Shown here: positions 1 through 7,952 of the stretch, in pieces
Position numbering within the stretch: position 1 is the stretch's first letter
How the letters are laid out: the number at the start of each line of letters is the position of its first letter
Assembly (NCBI GenBank): GCA_020433835.1
Contig: JAGRBY010000300.1
Coordinates: 1-8,578, forward strand
DNA length: 8,578 nt
Reading direction: 5' to 3'
Origin: Anaerolineae bacterium
GTDB lineage: Bacteria > Chloroflexota > Anaerolineae > 4572-78 > J111
The notes under the pieces: generated by a model
Told to the model about the DNA's origin: nothing
The model's database searches: none
Seen by the model: only the letters and a program-made list of their open reading frames with translations
Made by a program: the position numbers and the translations under genes

Positions 1-34
1 CCAAAAGTGGTATTCTTTCTACAAAAGCAGCCAG

Positions 35-63
35 ATTATAGTACACAATCACAAAAAAGTGAA
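35..63 (-). promoter_or_regulatory. Possible leftward sigma-70 promoter
   Basis: On the minus strand a perfect -10 box TATAAT (positions 40 to 35) lies 17 nt from TTCACT (63 to 58), which matches the -35 consensus at four of six positions. Transcription would start near position 28 and leave the window at once, so the gene it would serve cannot be seen. In AT-rich DNA such matches arise by chance, hence the low confidence. Confidence 0.25.
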
Positions 64-92
64 GAAAAAATCTTGCAATACCGCTATTGAAA

Positions 93-114
93 AACTTTAA
101 GTTACTTTAAAGTT
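93..114. repeat. Inverted repeat, 8-bp arms (operator or hairpin)
   Basis: AACTTTAA (93-100) and TTAAAGTT (107-114) are perfect reverse complements around the 6-nt spacer GTTACT. The arms are AT-only apart from one G/C pair, so an RNA hairpin would be weak. A protein-binding dyad upstream of the response-regulator promoter is equally possible. A smaller dyad, CAATA-CCGC-TATTG, sits at 76-89. Confidence 0.45.
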
Positions 115-134
115 GACTTTACATAAATAACAGC

Positions 135-154
135 GGTAACTTTTGCAAGTTACC
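135..154. repeat. Perfect 20-nt hairpin/palindrome GGTAACTT-TTGC-AAGTTACC
   Basis: GGTAACTT (135-142) and AAGTTACC (147-154) pair perfectly around a TTGC tetraloop. It is followed by TTTATTATCTT, which is too broken a U tract for a confident intrinsic terminator. It ends 33 nt before the -35 box at 188, so it could be an activator or repressor site, or a weak terminator of something to the left. Confidence 0.5.
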
Positions 155-187
155 TTTATTATCTTAACACAGGCCCAAGCGCTACCA

Positions 188-216
188 TTGTAAGGGGCGT
201 CAAACTGTGCTATACT
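188..216 (+). promoter_or_regulatory. Extended -10 promoter of the response regulator-phosphatase unit
   Basis: TTGTAA (188-193, four of six consensus) is separated by 17 nt from TATACT (211-216). TG lies one base before the -10 box (208-209), giving an extended -10 element TGcTATACT. The start site would be near 222-224, giving a leader of about 90 nt before the ATG at 312. The 11-mer TGTGCTATACT (206-216) also occurs at the promoter of the sigma-factor gene on the other strand. Confidence 0.55.
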
Positions 217-282
217 TTTTTTGATACATTGTCTGCTCTTTGACAAACAAGTTTTGCTTAAGGCTACACATAATAGTAAAAT

Positions 283-294
283 ATTAGCGCTAAT
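283..294. repeat. Perfect 12-bp palindrome ATTAGCGCTAAT before the RBS
   Basis: The palindrome is perfect and ends 3 nt before the GGAG ribosome binding site (298-301). Its core AGCGCT also occurs at 178-183, just upstream of the -35 box, so copies flank the promoter. This could be an operator pair for a dimeric regulator, or chance. Confidence 0.35.
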
Positions 295-311
295 CGCGGA
301 GAACTTATAGT

Positions 312-743
312 ATGGCTCATATCCTGTATGCAGAAGACGATCGAGATTGCCGGGAGTTATTTGCTTTTGCCCTTCGACAGCATGATCACAAGGTTCACGA
401 AGCCATTAACGGCTCTCAAGCTGTACAAATTGTGCGTGAAGAACATATCGATCTGATTATTCTTGACTCTCGTATGCCCATGACAACCGGCTATGATGCG
501 GCTCGAACGATTGCCAAAGAGAAACCCCACATTCCCGTGATCTTCTTCAGCGCTCGAGGTATGCATCGAGAAATTACGATGGCCTTTGAATGTGGGCCGA
601 TGGTGGTTGATTATTTGGTAAAACCTCTCGCTCCTCAACAAATTATCGATCGGGTAGAGTCTATCATTGAAGAATGCCGCATCCGTGGATTAGCACCGGT
701 TCGCGAAGAAAATATGGCACGCGAGTTAATTACCGAGTGGTAA
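312..743 (+). CDS. Stand-alone response regulator receiver (REC) domain protein
   Basis: This is a 143-residue CheY-like receiver domain with no output domain. Visible signature residues are the acidic Mg2+-binding pair D9/D10 after E8, the phospho-acceptor D52 in LILDSRMP (residues 48-55 region), the Ser/Thr switch S80 in FFSAR, the aromatic Y101 and the invariant K104 in VKP. The loop before Y101 reads CGPMVVDY instead of the usual GADDY, a small deviation. The ATG at 312 is preceded by GGAG (298-301). The family is phosphorylated by a histidine kinase and signals by protein contact. The phosphatase gene starts 15 nt after the stop and in the same frame, and REC-PP2C fusions are common, so I infer that this receiver controls that phosphatase. 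The cognate kinase is not in the window. Confidence 0.9.
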   Translation: MAHILYAEDDRDCRELFAFALRQHDHKVHEAINGSQAVQIVREEHIDLIILDSRMPMTTGYDAARTIAKEKPHIPVIFFSARGMHREITMAFECGPMVVDYLVKPLAPQQIIDRVESIIEECRIRGLAPVREENMARELITEW

Positions 744-758
744 GGATGGGGCCAACTG

Positions 759-1994
759 TTGGATGAAGAAATCCGTATAGCATTAGAGCTTGCTCTGGGT
801 ATTCTCCCCGAAGACGATCTCGAAGTTTTAATCCAGGCGGTCAATAAAAGTGAATACGAAGCCGGCTCAATCGTTTGCCGTGAAGGCGAATTGGAGCCTG
901 TTTTTTATATTATCCAGGATGGGAAAGTTGCCTTTACCAAAAAAATGGACAAGGGCGAACAGTTTTTGGGGCTTAAAGGTCGCGGCGAATTTTTTGGCGA
1001 ATTGGGCGTTCTGGATCAGGCACCTCGGGCGGCAACTGTGCATGCCATCTCCGATTGCAAGCTGCTGGAGATCCACGAAACTACGCTCGATATGATTCTC
1101 ACCCGCAATCCGTCGGTCGCCCGGGCTATTATGCGCGGTATCACCCGTAGCGTCCGCGATACCGATCAAATCACCATTGCTGAACTCCAACTTAAAAATG
1201 ATGAACTGGGCCGCACCCTTGATAACCTACGCGCGGCCCAGGCCGAACTGCTGCGCCGTGAACGTATGAAGCGTGATCTGGAAATTGCGGCGACTGTGCA
1301 TCAAAGCATTCTACCAACCGCCTTCCCTGACACACCTAACTTTGAGTTTGCCGCCATCGCCCGTCCCGCTCGAGAAATTGGCGGCGACTTATACGATGTC
1401 ATTCCGATTGATGATGACCACGTCGGCATCGTTATGGCCGATGCGTCCGGCAAAAGCGTACAGGCTGCTATCTATATGGCCGTAGTTCGGGCACTTTTCT
1501 TAAGCCAGGCCAATGCCCACTTATCTACCACCGAAATCGCCCATCAGGTTCACGAATTACTGCTTAGAGTTTCAACTGCCGAAATGTTCGTCACCGCTTT
1601 CTATGCGAACCTCAACCACGCTACCCGCTCGATGACCTATATTCGAGGCGGACATGACCGTCCCGTTTACTATCGGGCTGCGACGCAAGAAATTCAGCTG
1701 CTCGACGCTCCGGGTCGCTTTTTGGGGCTGCTGCCTAATCTAATCGTACACGAAGAGTCGTTAACATTCGAGACCGGCGATGTCCTCGTCTGCTACAGCG
1801 ATGGCGTTACCGACGCGACTCGGCCCGGCGATCAAGAAATGTACGGCCTAGAGCGTCTCCAAACCATTATTCTTCGAGAAGGCCACCGATCAGCGCAAGA
1901 ACTGGCCGATATTATAGTTACCGACGTTGATGCGTTTCGGGATGGGGAAGAACAGCCCGACGATCTAACGTTGTTAATTACCAAGGCTGTTTAA
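759..1994 (+). CDS. Cyclic nucleotide-binding / PP2C (SpoIIE, RsbU-type) serine phosphatase
   Basis: The 411-residue protein has two domains. Residues about 14-130 form a CAP-like cNMP-binding fold with a phosphate-binding cassette, GEFFGEL (76-82) followed by PRAATV (89-94, Arg90), so ligand binding looks possible. A helical, probably coiled-coil linker spans about 136-175. The rest is a PP2C-type SpoIIE phosphatase domain with metal-ligand aspartates D210 (GGDLYD), D228 (MADASGK), D348 (YSDGVTD) and D401 (PDDLTLL). Known relatives dephosphorylate anti-sigma-factor antagonists (RsbV/SpoIIAA type). No such partner lies nearby. The start must be the TTG at 759 (or CTG at 756): in-frame TAA is at 741 and the next in-frame Met is residue 63, inside the cNMP domain. 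AAGGA (742-746) is the likely ribosome binding site. Confidence 0.88.
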   Translation: MDEEIRIALELALGILPEDDLEVLIQAVNKSEYEAGSIVCREGELEPVFYIIQDGKVAFTKKMDKGEQFLGLKGRGEFFGELGVLDQAPRAATVHAISDCKLLEIHETTLDMILTRNPSVARAIMRGITRSVRDTDQITIAELQLKNDELGRTLDNLRAAQAELLRRERMKRDLEIAATVHQSILPTAFPDTPNFEFAAIARPAREIGGDLYDVIPIDDDHVGIVMADASGKSVQAAIYMAVVRALFLSQANAHLSTTEIAHQVHELLLRVSTAEMFVTAFYANLNHATRSMTYIRGGHDRPVYYRAATQEIQLLDAPGRFLGLLPNLIVHEESLTFETGDVLVCYSDGVTDATRPGDQEMYGLERLQTIILREGHRSAQELADIIVTDVDAFRDGEEQPDDLTLLITKAV

Positions 1995-2119
1995 GCCCAT
2001 TATTTTTTCGGTCAAGCTATTTGTGATTATCGTCTGATCGAACTAAACTCACTACGCGCCGTTTTCAAGCCCGGCTGTCAGGCCAATTCATCATCTAATC
2101 TTTCGAAAACAGCAACAAA

Positions 2120-2149
2120 CTGAAGCCTCGCTCGCCAAAAAAGTATAAT
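2120..2149 (+). promoter_or_regulatory. Probable promoter of the SH3b protein gene
   Basis: A perfect TATAAT (2144-2149) lies in the 191-nt spacer between the phosphatase and SH3 genes. The -35 side is poor (CTGAAG at 2120-2125, 18-nt spacing). The start site would be near 2156, about 30 nt before the ATG. I saw no convincing terminator after the phosphatase stop, so read-through into this gene is also possible. Confidence 0.45.
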
Positions 2150-2185
2150 AAGAGACATCATCCTTTACATTGGAGAAAATAAAGC

Positions 2186-2782
2186 ATGGCTGATTGGGAT
2201 CAAAAAACTCGAATAACACGCCGCCCGCGCCGTTTGGAAGAAGTTCAATCCACAGAAGTCGGTTTTCCGATTGCCTGGATTCTCATCGGCGCATTATCCG
2301 GCCTTATAGTCATCGGGCTGGTGGGGCTAGGCGTTCTCAACATTATTAGAAAGCAGTCGATTACCCCCACCCCCAGCGTTATCGCCGGTGTAGCGCCAAC
2401 AGAAGCCCTCGCCGAAGTAACTCCGGGGGCGGCAGTGGTCTCCCCCACCATTCCACCGGTGGTCACGTTAGAGCCAACGGCAACCTACACCCCCACAGCG
2501 ACCCCTGTACCAACCCTGCCCGAAGCATTGGAAGTGGGGGTCTATGCCCGTGTCATCGGCACTGATGGAGCCGGCATCAGTATGAGAGCCGGACCCGGCA
2601 CTAACAATGCCCGGCTTAACGTTGCCACAGAAGAGGGTGTTTTATTTATCTTAGATGGGCCAACCGCCGATGAAAACCAAGAGGATTATGTCTGGTGGTA
2701 TGTGCGCGATCAAGATGAAAACGAAGGTTGGGTAGTCCAAGATTTTCTAGAACCAAGCCTGCCGCCCGGCGTTTCGCAGTAA
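2186..2782 (+). CDS. Single-pass membrane protein with extracytoplasmic SH3b domain
   Basis: This is a 198-residue protein. Residues 1-26 are charged and Arg-rich (RITRRPRR), which suggests a cytoplasmic N-terminus. Residues about 27-54 are one long hydrophobic membrane segment. Residues about 58-112 are a Pro/Thr/Ala-rich linker with TPTATPVPT-like repeats. Residues about 118-190 resemble a bacterial SH3 (SH3b) domain, with GISMRAGPGT (130-139), VWWYVRD (169-175) and GWVVQDFLEP (181-190). SH3b domains often bind peptidoglycan or cell-surface ligands, so I infer an outward-facing sensor or wall-anchoring role. No enzymatic domain is present. GGAGA (2172-2176) precedes the ATG by 9 nt, and the gene ends in a double stop TAATAA. 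This architecture is common in Chloroflexota; the exact function is unknown. Confidence 0.82.
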   Translation: MADWDQKTRITRRPRRLEEVQSTEVGFPIAWILIGALSGLIVIGLVGLGVLNIIRKQSITPTPSVIAGVAPTEALAEVTPGAAVVSPTIPPVVTLEPTATYTPTATPVPTLPEALEVGVYARVIGTDGAGISMRAGPGTNNARLNVATEEGVLFILDGPTADENQEDYVWWYVRDQDENEGWVVQDFLEPSLPPGVSQ

Positions 2783-2800
2783 TAAAATTCTCGTTAACAA

Positions 2801-4908
<2,108 letters not shown>

Positions 4909-4988
4909 GCGTAACTTCCCTTCGAGTTGTGTGTTGAATATATATAAGGAGAGAAGCGTCCTCGCGTACGTATGCATCATCAATCCCC

Positions 4989-5042
4989 AACAGGATATAT
5001 CAACAAGATTTGCCTGTTTCATTAACAGGAATAAAATTTTTT
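4989..5042 (+). promoter_or_regulatory. Alternative-pairing hairpins in the ligA-fabF spacer
   Basis: AACAGG occurs twice (4989-4994 and 5024-5029) around a single CCTGTT (5013-5018), so two mutually exclusive hairpins can form. The second is compact (6 bp, loop TCATT) and is followed after AATAAAA by TTTTTT (5037-5042). That makes it a weak terminator for ligA, or an attenuator-like element if transcription runs into fabF. The stems are short, so this stays tentative. Confidence 0.35.
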
Positions 5043-5053
5043 GTTAAAAAATT
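5035..5053. repeat. AT-only palindrome AATTTTTT-GTT-AAAAAATT
   Basis: Perfect 8-bp arms surround GTT. It lies about 80 nt before fabF. It may be bent DNA, an operator, or a consequence of base composition. Confidence 0.35.
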
Positions 5054-5054
5054 G

Positions 5055-5076
5055 TACTCATGTCACCGAGTATAAC
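5055..5076 (+). promoter_or_regulatory. Possible fabF -10 box overlapped by a small dyad
   Basis: TATAAC (5071-5076) is a reasonable -10 box, but no good -35 exists at 16-18 nt; TTGTAC at 5052 is only 13 nt away. The dyad TACTC-N8-GAGTA (5055-5072) overlaps the -10 box, as an operator might. The leader to the fabF ATG would be about 50 nt. Confidence 0.3.
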
Positions 5077-5132
5077 TGTATTGTCTAACGAATTAGAGAC
5101 TCAATTCGAAAAATTTTGTGAGAGGTTAACCA

Positions 5133-6416
5133 ATGACCCGTGTAGTGATTACTGGATTAGGCGCAATAACGCCAATAGGCAATGACGTCGACACATTTTG
5201 GGAGAATATGAAAGCCGGCGTATCTGGGGCTGATTATATCAGTGCTTTCGATGCCTCGGACTACAATATTCAGATTGCCTGTGAAGTAAAAGGATTTGAT
5301 CCTGGCGACTGGATCGACAAAAAGACAGCAAAACGTTTAGCCCGAAGCACCCAAATGGCCATAGCTACAACGCACCAGGCCTTGAAAGATGCCAACTTTA
5401 AAGTCACTGAAGAAAACGCCAAGCGCGTTGGGATTGTAATTAACAGCGGCGGGGGTGGCTTACCGGTGATGGAAGAGGCAACCCACAAATTGCTTAGCAG
5501 TGGGCCACGCTCCGTTTCACCGTTTTTGATTACCAGCATTATGATGAATGCCGTTTCTTCGATGGTATCCATTGAATTTGGTACGATGGGACCGCTCAAC
5601 AGTTCGGCTTTGGCATGTGCCAGCGGTAATTACGCGCTTTTAGATGCTTACCATATCATCAAACGTGGTGAAGCCGATGTTGTCATATCAGGGGGAGCAG
5701 AAGCAGCGATCTCACCGGTGATTTTTGCATCGTTCGCCCGTATGGGAGCGCTCTCACCCAACAACATGGATCCAAAACGGGCCAGTCGCCCCTTTGATAA
5801 AGATCGCGACGGCTTTGTTTTTGGCGAAGGCGCAGCCACGCTCATACTGGAAAGTGAAGAGCACGCCAAAGCGAGAGGCGCAACCATTTACGGCGAAATC
5901 TTGGGCGGCAGTTTAACGTCTGACGGGCACCACGTTACAGCTCCCAAACCCGATGGGAGTGGATCGGGTGAAGCCATTAAGCGTGCCCTTGAATACTGCG
6001 GCAAAAAACCGGAAGATGTGGATGTTATCTTTGCTCACGCGACAAGCACCCCCTTGGGAGATACAGCCGAAACAGTAGCCCTCAAAAATGTTTTAGGCGA
6101 ACGAGCCTACCAAATTCCCATAACCGGCACAAAATCTCTCGTGGGCCATATGCTGGGTGCCGCCGGCGCTGTGGCTGCTTTAGCCGCCGTCAAGTCAATG
6201 CAAGAGGGTATTGTTTCCCCTACGATTAATTACGAGACCCCTGATCCGGAGTGCGATCTTGATTATGTCCCCAACGAAGCTCGACCCTACAAAGCTGACT
6301 TGGCTCTGGTGAATGCATTTGGTTTTGGAGGACATAACTGCGTTATAGCAGTGGGTAGTTACCACGAGAATGGAACCGGGCAGAACGGAACCGGACATAA
6401 AAACGGCGCAGCTTAA
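5133..6416 (+). CDS. fabF: Beta-ketoacyl-ACP synthase II (FabF)
   Basis: FabF condenses malonyl-ACP with acyl-ACP in each elongation round of type II fatty acid synthesis in the cytoplasm. The 427-residue protein shows the thiolase-fold Cys-His-His triad: Cys162 in ALACASG, His302 in HATSTPLGD and His339 in KSLVGHMLGAAGA, with Lys334 nearby. The N-terminus VVITGLGAITPIGND and the gatekeeper loop NAFGFGGHN (394-402) are typical. Length is slightly above the usual 410-415 because of a Gly/Asn/His tail (about 411-427) with a duplicated NGTG. GAGAGG (5120-5125) precedes the ATG by 7 nt. It is not next to acpP, fabG or fabD, so it is a solitary fab gene, probably transcribed alone. A polyketide-type KAS is less likely, because no ACP or chain-length-factor partner is present. 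Confidence 0.93.
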   Translation: MTRVVITGLGAITPIGNDVDTFWENMKAGVSGADYISAFDASDYNIQIACEVKGFDPGDWIDKKTAKRLARSTQMAIATTHQALKDANFKVTEENAKRVGIVINSGGGGLPVMEEATHKLLSSGPRSVSPFLITSIMMNAVSSMVSIEFGTMGPLNSSALACASGNYALLDAYHIIKRGEADVVISGGAEAAISPVIFASFARMGALSPNNMDPKRASRPFDKDRDGFVFGEGAATLILESEEHAKARGATIYGEILGGSLTSDGHHVTAPKPDGSGSGEAIKRALEYCGKKPEDVDVIFAHATSTPLGDTAETVALKNVLGERAYQIPITGTKSLVGHMLGAAGAVAALAAVKSMQEGIVSPTINYETPDPECDLDYVPNEARPYKADLALVNAFGFGGHNCVIAVGSYHENGTGQNGTGHKNGAA

Positions 6417-6433
6417 TTGATTTTAAGTTAAAT

Positions 6434-6470
6434 AAAAAGGAGACGCGCAATAAAACTGCGTCTCCTTTTT
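6434..6470. terminator. Bidirectional intrinsic terminator between fabF and the sigma gene
   Basis: AAAAAGGAGACGC (6434-6446) and GCGTCTCCTTTTT (6458-6470) form a perfect 13-bp stem with an 11-nt loop. A-rich and T-rich ends on both sides let it work for fabF on the plus strand and for the convergent sigma gene on the minus strand. Confidence 0.92.
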
Positions 6471-6497
6471 GTTACTTATTTATTTTAGCCGTCTATT

Positions 6498-7637
6498 CTA
6501 TTCCAAAAAATCTCTTAACCGACGGCTGCGACGAGGATGTCGGAGTTTACTGAGGGCCTTGGCCTCAATTTGTCGAATACGTTCGCGGGTAACGCCAAAT
6601 TTTTGGCCTACTTCTTCTAAGGTATAGGAACGACCGTCTTGTAGACCGAAGCGTAGCTGCAAAACGCGATGTTCGCGGGCGGTCAATGAGGCCAGCACAT
6701 CTTCCATACGTTCTGACAATAACTTACCCATAGCCGAGTCATCAGGGGGGGCGTTGTTATCATCTTCAATAAAATCGCCTAACGTGCTGTCCATATCTTC
6801 GCCCACTTCCAATTCTAGCGAAAGCGGATGTTGAGCCGCTTGACGGATACGTTCCAGCAATTTAACAGTAATGCCCATTTCTACAGCAATTTCTTCATCT
6901 GTGGGGGCATGACCATGCTTTTGTATGAGTTCTCTGGAAACCCGAGAGAGTTGGGTAATTCGCTCGCCCATATGAACCGGAACTCGAATGGTGCGGCCTT
7001 GATCAGATAAAGCGCGACTAACAGCTTGGCGAATCCACCAGGTGGCGTAGGTGCTAAATTTAAATCCACGGCGGTATTCAAACTTCTCAACGGCCTTGAT
7101 CAAACCAATGTTGCCCTCTTGGATTAGATCCATAAAAGACACACCGTGACCAATATATTTCTTAGCGATGCTCACGACAAGCCGAAAGTTTGACTCAATA
7201 AGCTTGCATCGGGCTTTAAGACCTTTCTCAACAAGGTCTTGAAGATGCAAACGTGCCTGAGGGGTCAACTGCGCATCTTCAGTGAGCTGTTGGGTAGCTT
7301 CTTGACCGCGTTCAATAGCCTTGGCCAACTCAACTTCCTCTTTACCAGACAGCAGTGGAATGCGGCTTATTTCTTTAAGGTACAAGGCAATAGGGTCTTC
7401 AGATGTGAAATCAAGAGCACCTTTTCGAGATCGAGAACGTACTCCGCTTTCTTCCATTTCATCATGATCGTCGTGATCACTATCACTTTCGTCATCCATG
7501 GAATAATGCCAGGATTGCGATTTTCGTTTCAAGCCTGAAAATGTATCTGTAGATCGCGCAAGAAGTCTTTCTTGGCCTTTGTGAATGAGTTGGTTGATGG
7601 GTGATTGTGTTTCAACTGGGGTGTGGTCTACGAGCAT
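6498..7637 (-). CDS. rpoD: RNA polymerase sigma-70 factor, primary (RpoD/SigA) type
   Basis: This sigma factor directs RNA polymerase to -10/-35 promoters. The 379-residue protein shows region 1.2 (about 80-113, [17 protein letters not shown]), region 2 (about 144-214) with [21 protein letters not shown] and [15 protein letters not shown], region 3.0 (VHMGE, with H222 and E225 at the positions that contact extended -10 DNA in E. coli sigma-70), the region 3.2 finger (about 277-295) and region 4.2 (about 337-368, [21 protein letters not shown]), ending in LRDFLE. Region 1.1 is absent. In its place is a variable N-terminus with an acidic/His patch ([14 protein letters not shown]). The reading [15 protein letters not shown] departs from the most usual ADQARTIRIPVHM, so a group 2 paralogue is possible. 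AGGAAGG (7654-7648) supports the ATG at 7637. It is not linked to dnaG. Confidence 0.9.
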   Translation of the reverse strand: MLVDHTPVETQSPINQLIHKGQERLLARSTDTFSGLKRKSQSWHYSMDDESDSDHDDHDEMEESGVRSRSRKGALDFTSEDPIALYLKEISRIPLLSGKEEVELAKAIERGQEATQQLTEDAQLTPQARLHLQDLVEKGLKARCKLIESNFRLVVSIAKKYIGHGVSFMDLIQEGNIGLIKAVEKFEYRRGFKFSTYATWWIRQAVSRALSDQGRTIRVPVHMGERITQLSRVSRELIQKHGHAPTDEEIAVEMGITVKLLERIRQAAQHPLSLELEVGEDMDSTLGDFIEDDNNAPPDDSAMGKLLSERMEDVLASLTAREHRVLQLRFGLQDGRSYTLEEVGQKFGVTRERIRQIEAKALSKLRHPRRSRRLRDFLE

Positions 7638-7751
7638 AATTACTCTACCTTCCTACAAAGAATTTTTTGGTTTTTTAGGGAACGATTAGTACAAGTTTAA
7701 CTGGACTGAAATATACAGTGTATCTTTGTAAAAATTTTTAGTCTTAGGGGG

Positions 7752-7788
7752 AGCCAATATTTTTTTACATCAATGTGGCTATTATTGG
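7752..7788 (-). promoter_or_regulatory. Competing inverted repeats in the sigma-gene leader
   Basis: AGCCA (7752-7756) can pair with TGGCT (7776-7780). The overlapping CCAATA (7754-7759) can instead pair with TATTGG (7783-7788). The two stems exclude each other within the transcribed leader. No clear U tract follows, so a terminator is not supported. It may be a folded leader element or chance. Confidence 0.3.
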
Positions 7789-7822
7789 TCGTCTCAAAGT
7801 TTGCTGAACAGTGAGGTTAATT

Positions 7823-7853
7823 TATGTCAAGACATAACTCGAAATATGTCAAG
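7823..7853. promoter_or_regulatory. Candidate operator: TATGTC palindrome plus direct repeat
   Basis: TATGTC-AA-GACATA (7823-7836) is a perfect 14-bp palindrome. The left nine bases TATGTCAAG recur exactly at 7845-7853, starting 22 bp away, about two helical turns. The second copy covers the predicted transcription start of the sigma gene and the palindrome lies just downstream. This is the geometry of a repressor site. The regulator is unknown. Confidence 0.5.
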
Positions 7854-7854
7854 T

Positions 7855-7883
7855 AGTATAGCACACTTTTTTTCGCGATGCAA
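7855..7883 (-). promoter_or_regulatory. Extended -10 promoter of the sigma gene
   Basis: On the minus strand TTGCAT (7883-7878) and TATACT (7860-7855) are 17 nt apart, with TG placed one base before the -10 box. The start would be near 7848, giving a leader of about 210 nt. The core TGTGCTATACT is identical to that of the response-regulator promoter. Confidence 0.65.
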
Positions 7884-7902
7884 TAGGTTTTTATTAAAGT
7901 TA

Positions 7903-7937
7903 AGGTAAATATTTGACATTTTTCAAAAAATTTACCT
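7903..7937. repeat. 35-bp imperfect palindrome upstream of the sigma promoter
   Basis: Outer arms AGGTAAAT (7903-7910) and ATTTACCT (7930-7937) are perfect complements. Inner arms TTTGA (7912-7916) and TCAAA (7923-7927) add five more pairs, with one base against two between the arm pairs. It lies about 20 nt upstream of the -35 box. No U tract follows on either strand, so a protein-binding site fits better than a terminator. Confidence 0.5.
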
Positions 7938-7952
7938 CAAATTTACTCCCAC

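Larger units (their letters stand above)
1..311. other. AT-rich non-coding region upstream of the response regulator
   Basis: No plausible coding sequence is visible here on either strand. The stretch is strongly AT-rich and holds a possible leftward promoter (35-63), a cluster of inverted repeats (76-154), an extended -10 promoter reading right (188-216), a small TTGTC/GACAA inverted repeat (229-246) and a 12-bp perfect palindrome (283-294) just before the ribosome binding site. The arms CTTGCAA (72-78) and TTGCAAG (144-150), and ACCGCT (80-85) and AGCGGT (132-137), are also complementary, so the region could fold in more than one way. The density of dyads suggests a divergent regulatory region, but the gene to the left is outside the window. 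Confidence 0.6.

Noticed and set aside
135..160. GGTAACTT hairpin as an intrinsic terminator
   Set aside because: The stem is good but the following TTTATTATCTT is not a proper U tract, and no gene precedes it in the window.
4972..5025. 17-codon ORF (MHHQSPTGYINKICLFH) as a leader peptide before fabF
   Set aside because: The only nearby AGGAG (4947-4951) is 20 nt from the ATG, too far, and the peptide has no run of a regulatory amino acid.
6828..7538. Open frames on the plus strand opposite the sigma gene
   Set aside because: Antisense shadows of well-conserved sigma-70 regions; no start signals.
7705..7723. LexA-like box (CTG...ATACAG) in the sigma leader
   Set aside because: Spacing does not match the E. 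coli CTGT-N8-ACAG box and LexA boxes differ between phyla; no other SOS sign is present.
7913..7918. Perfect TTGACA on the plus strand as a promoter -35
   Set aside because: No -10-like sequence is found 16-18 nt downstream, and no plus-strand gene follows. It lies inside the AGGTAAAT dyad.
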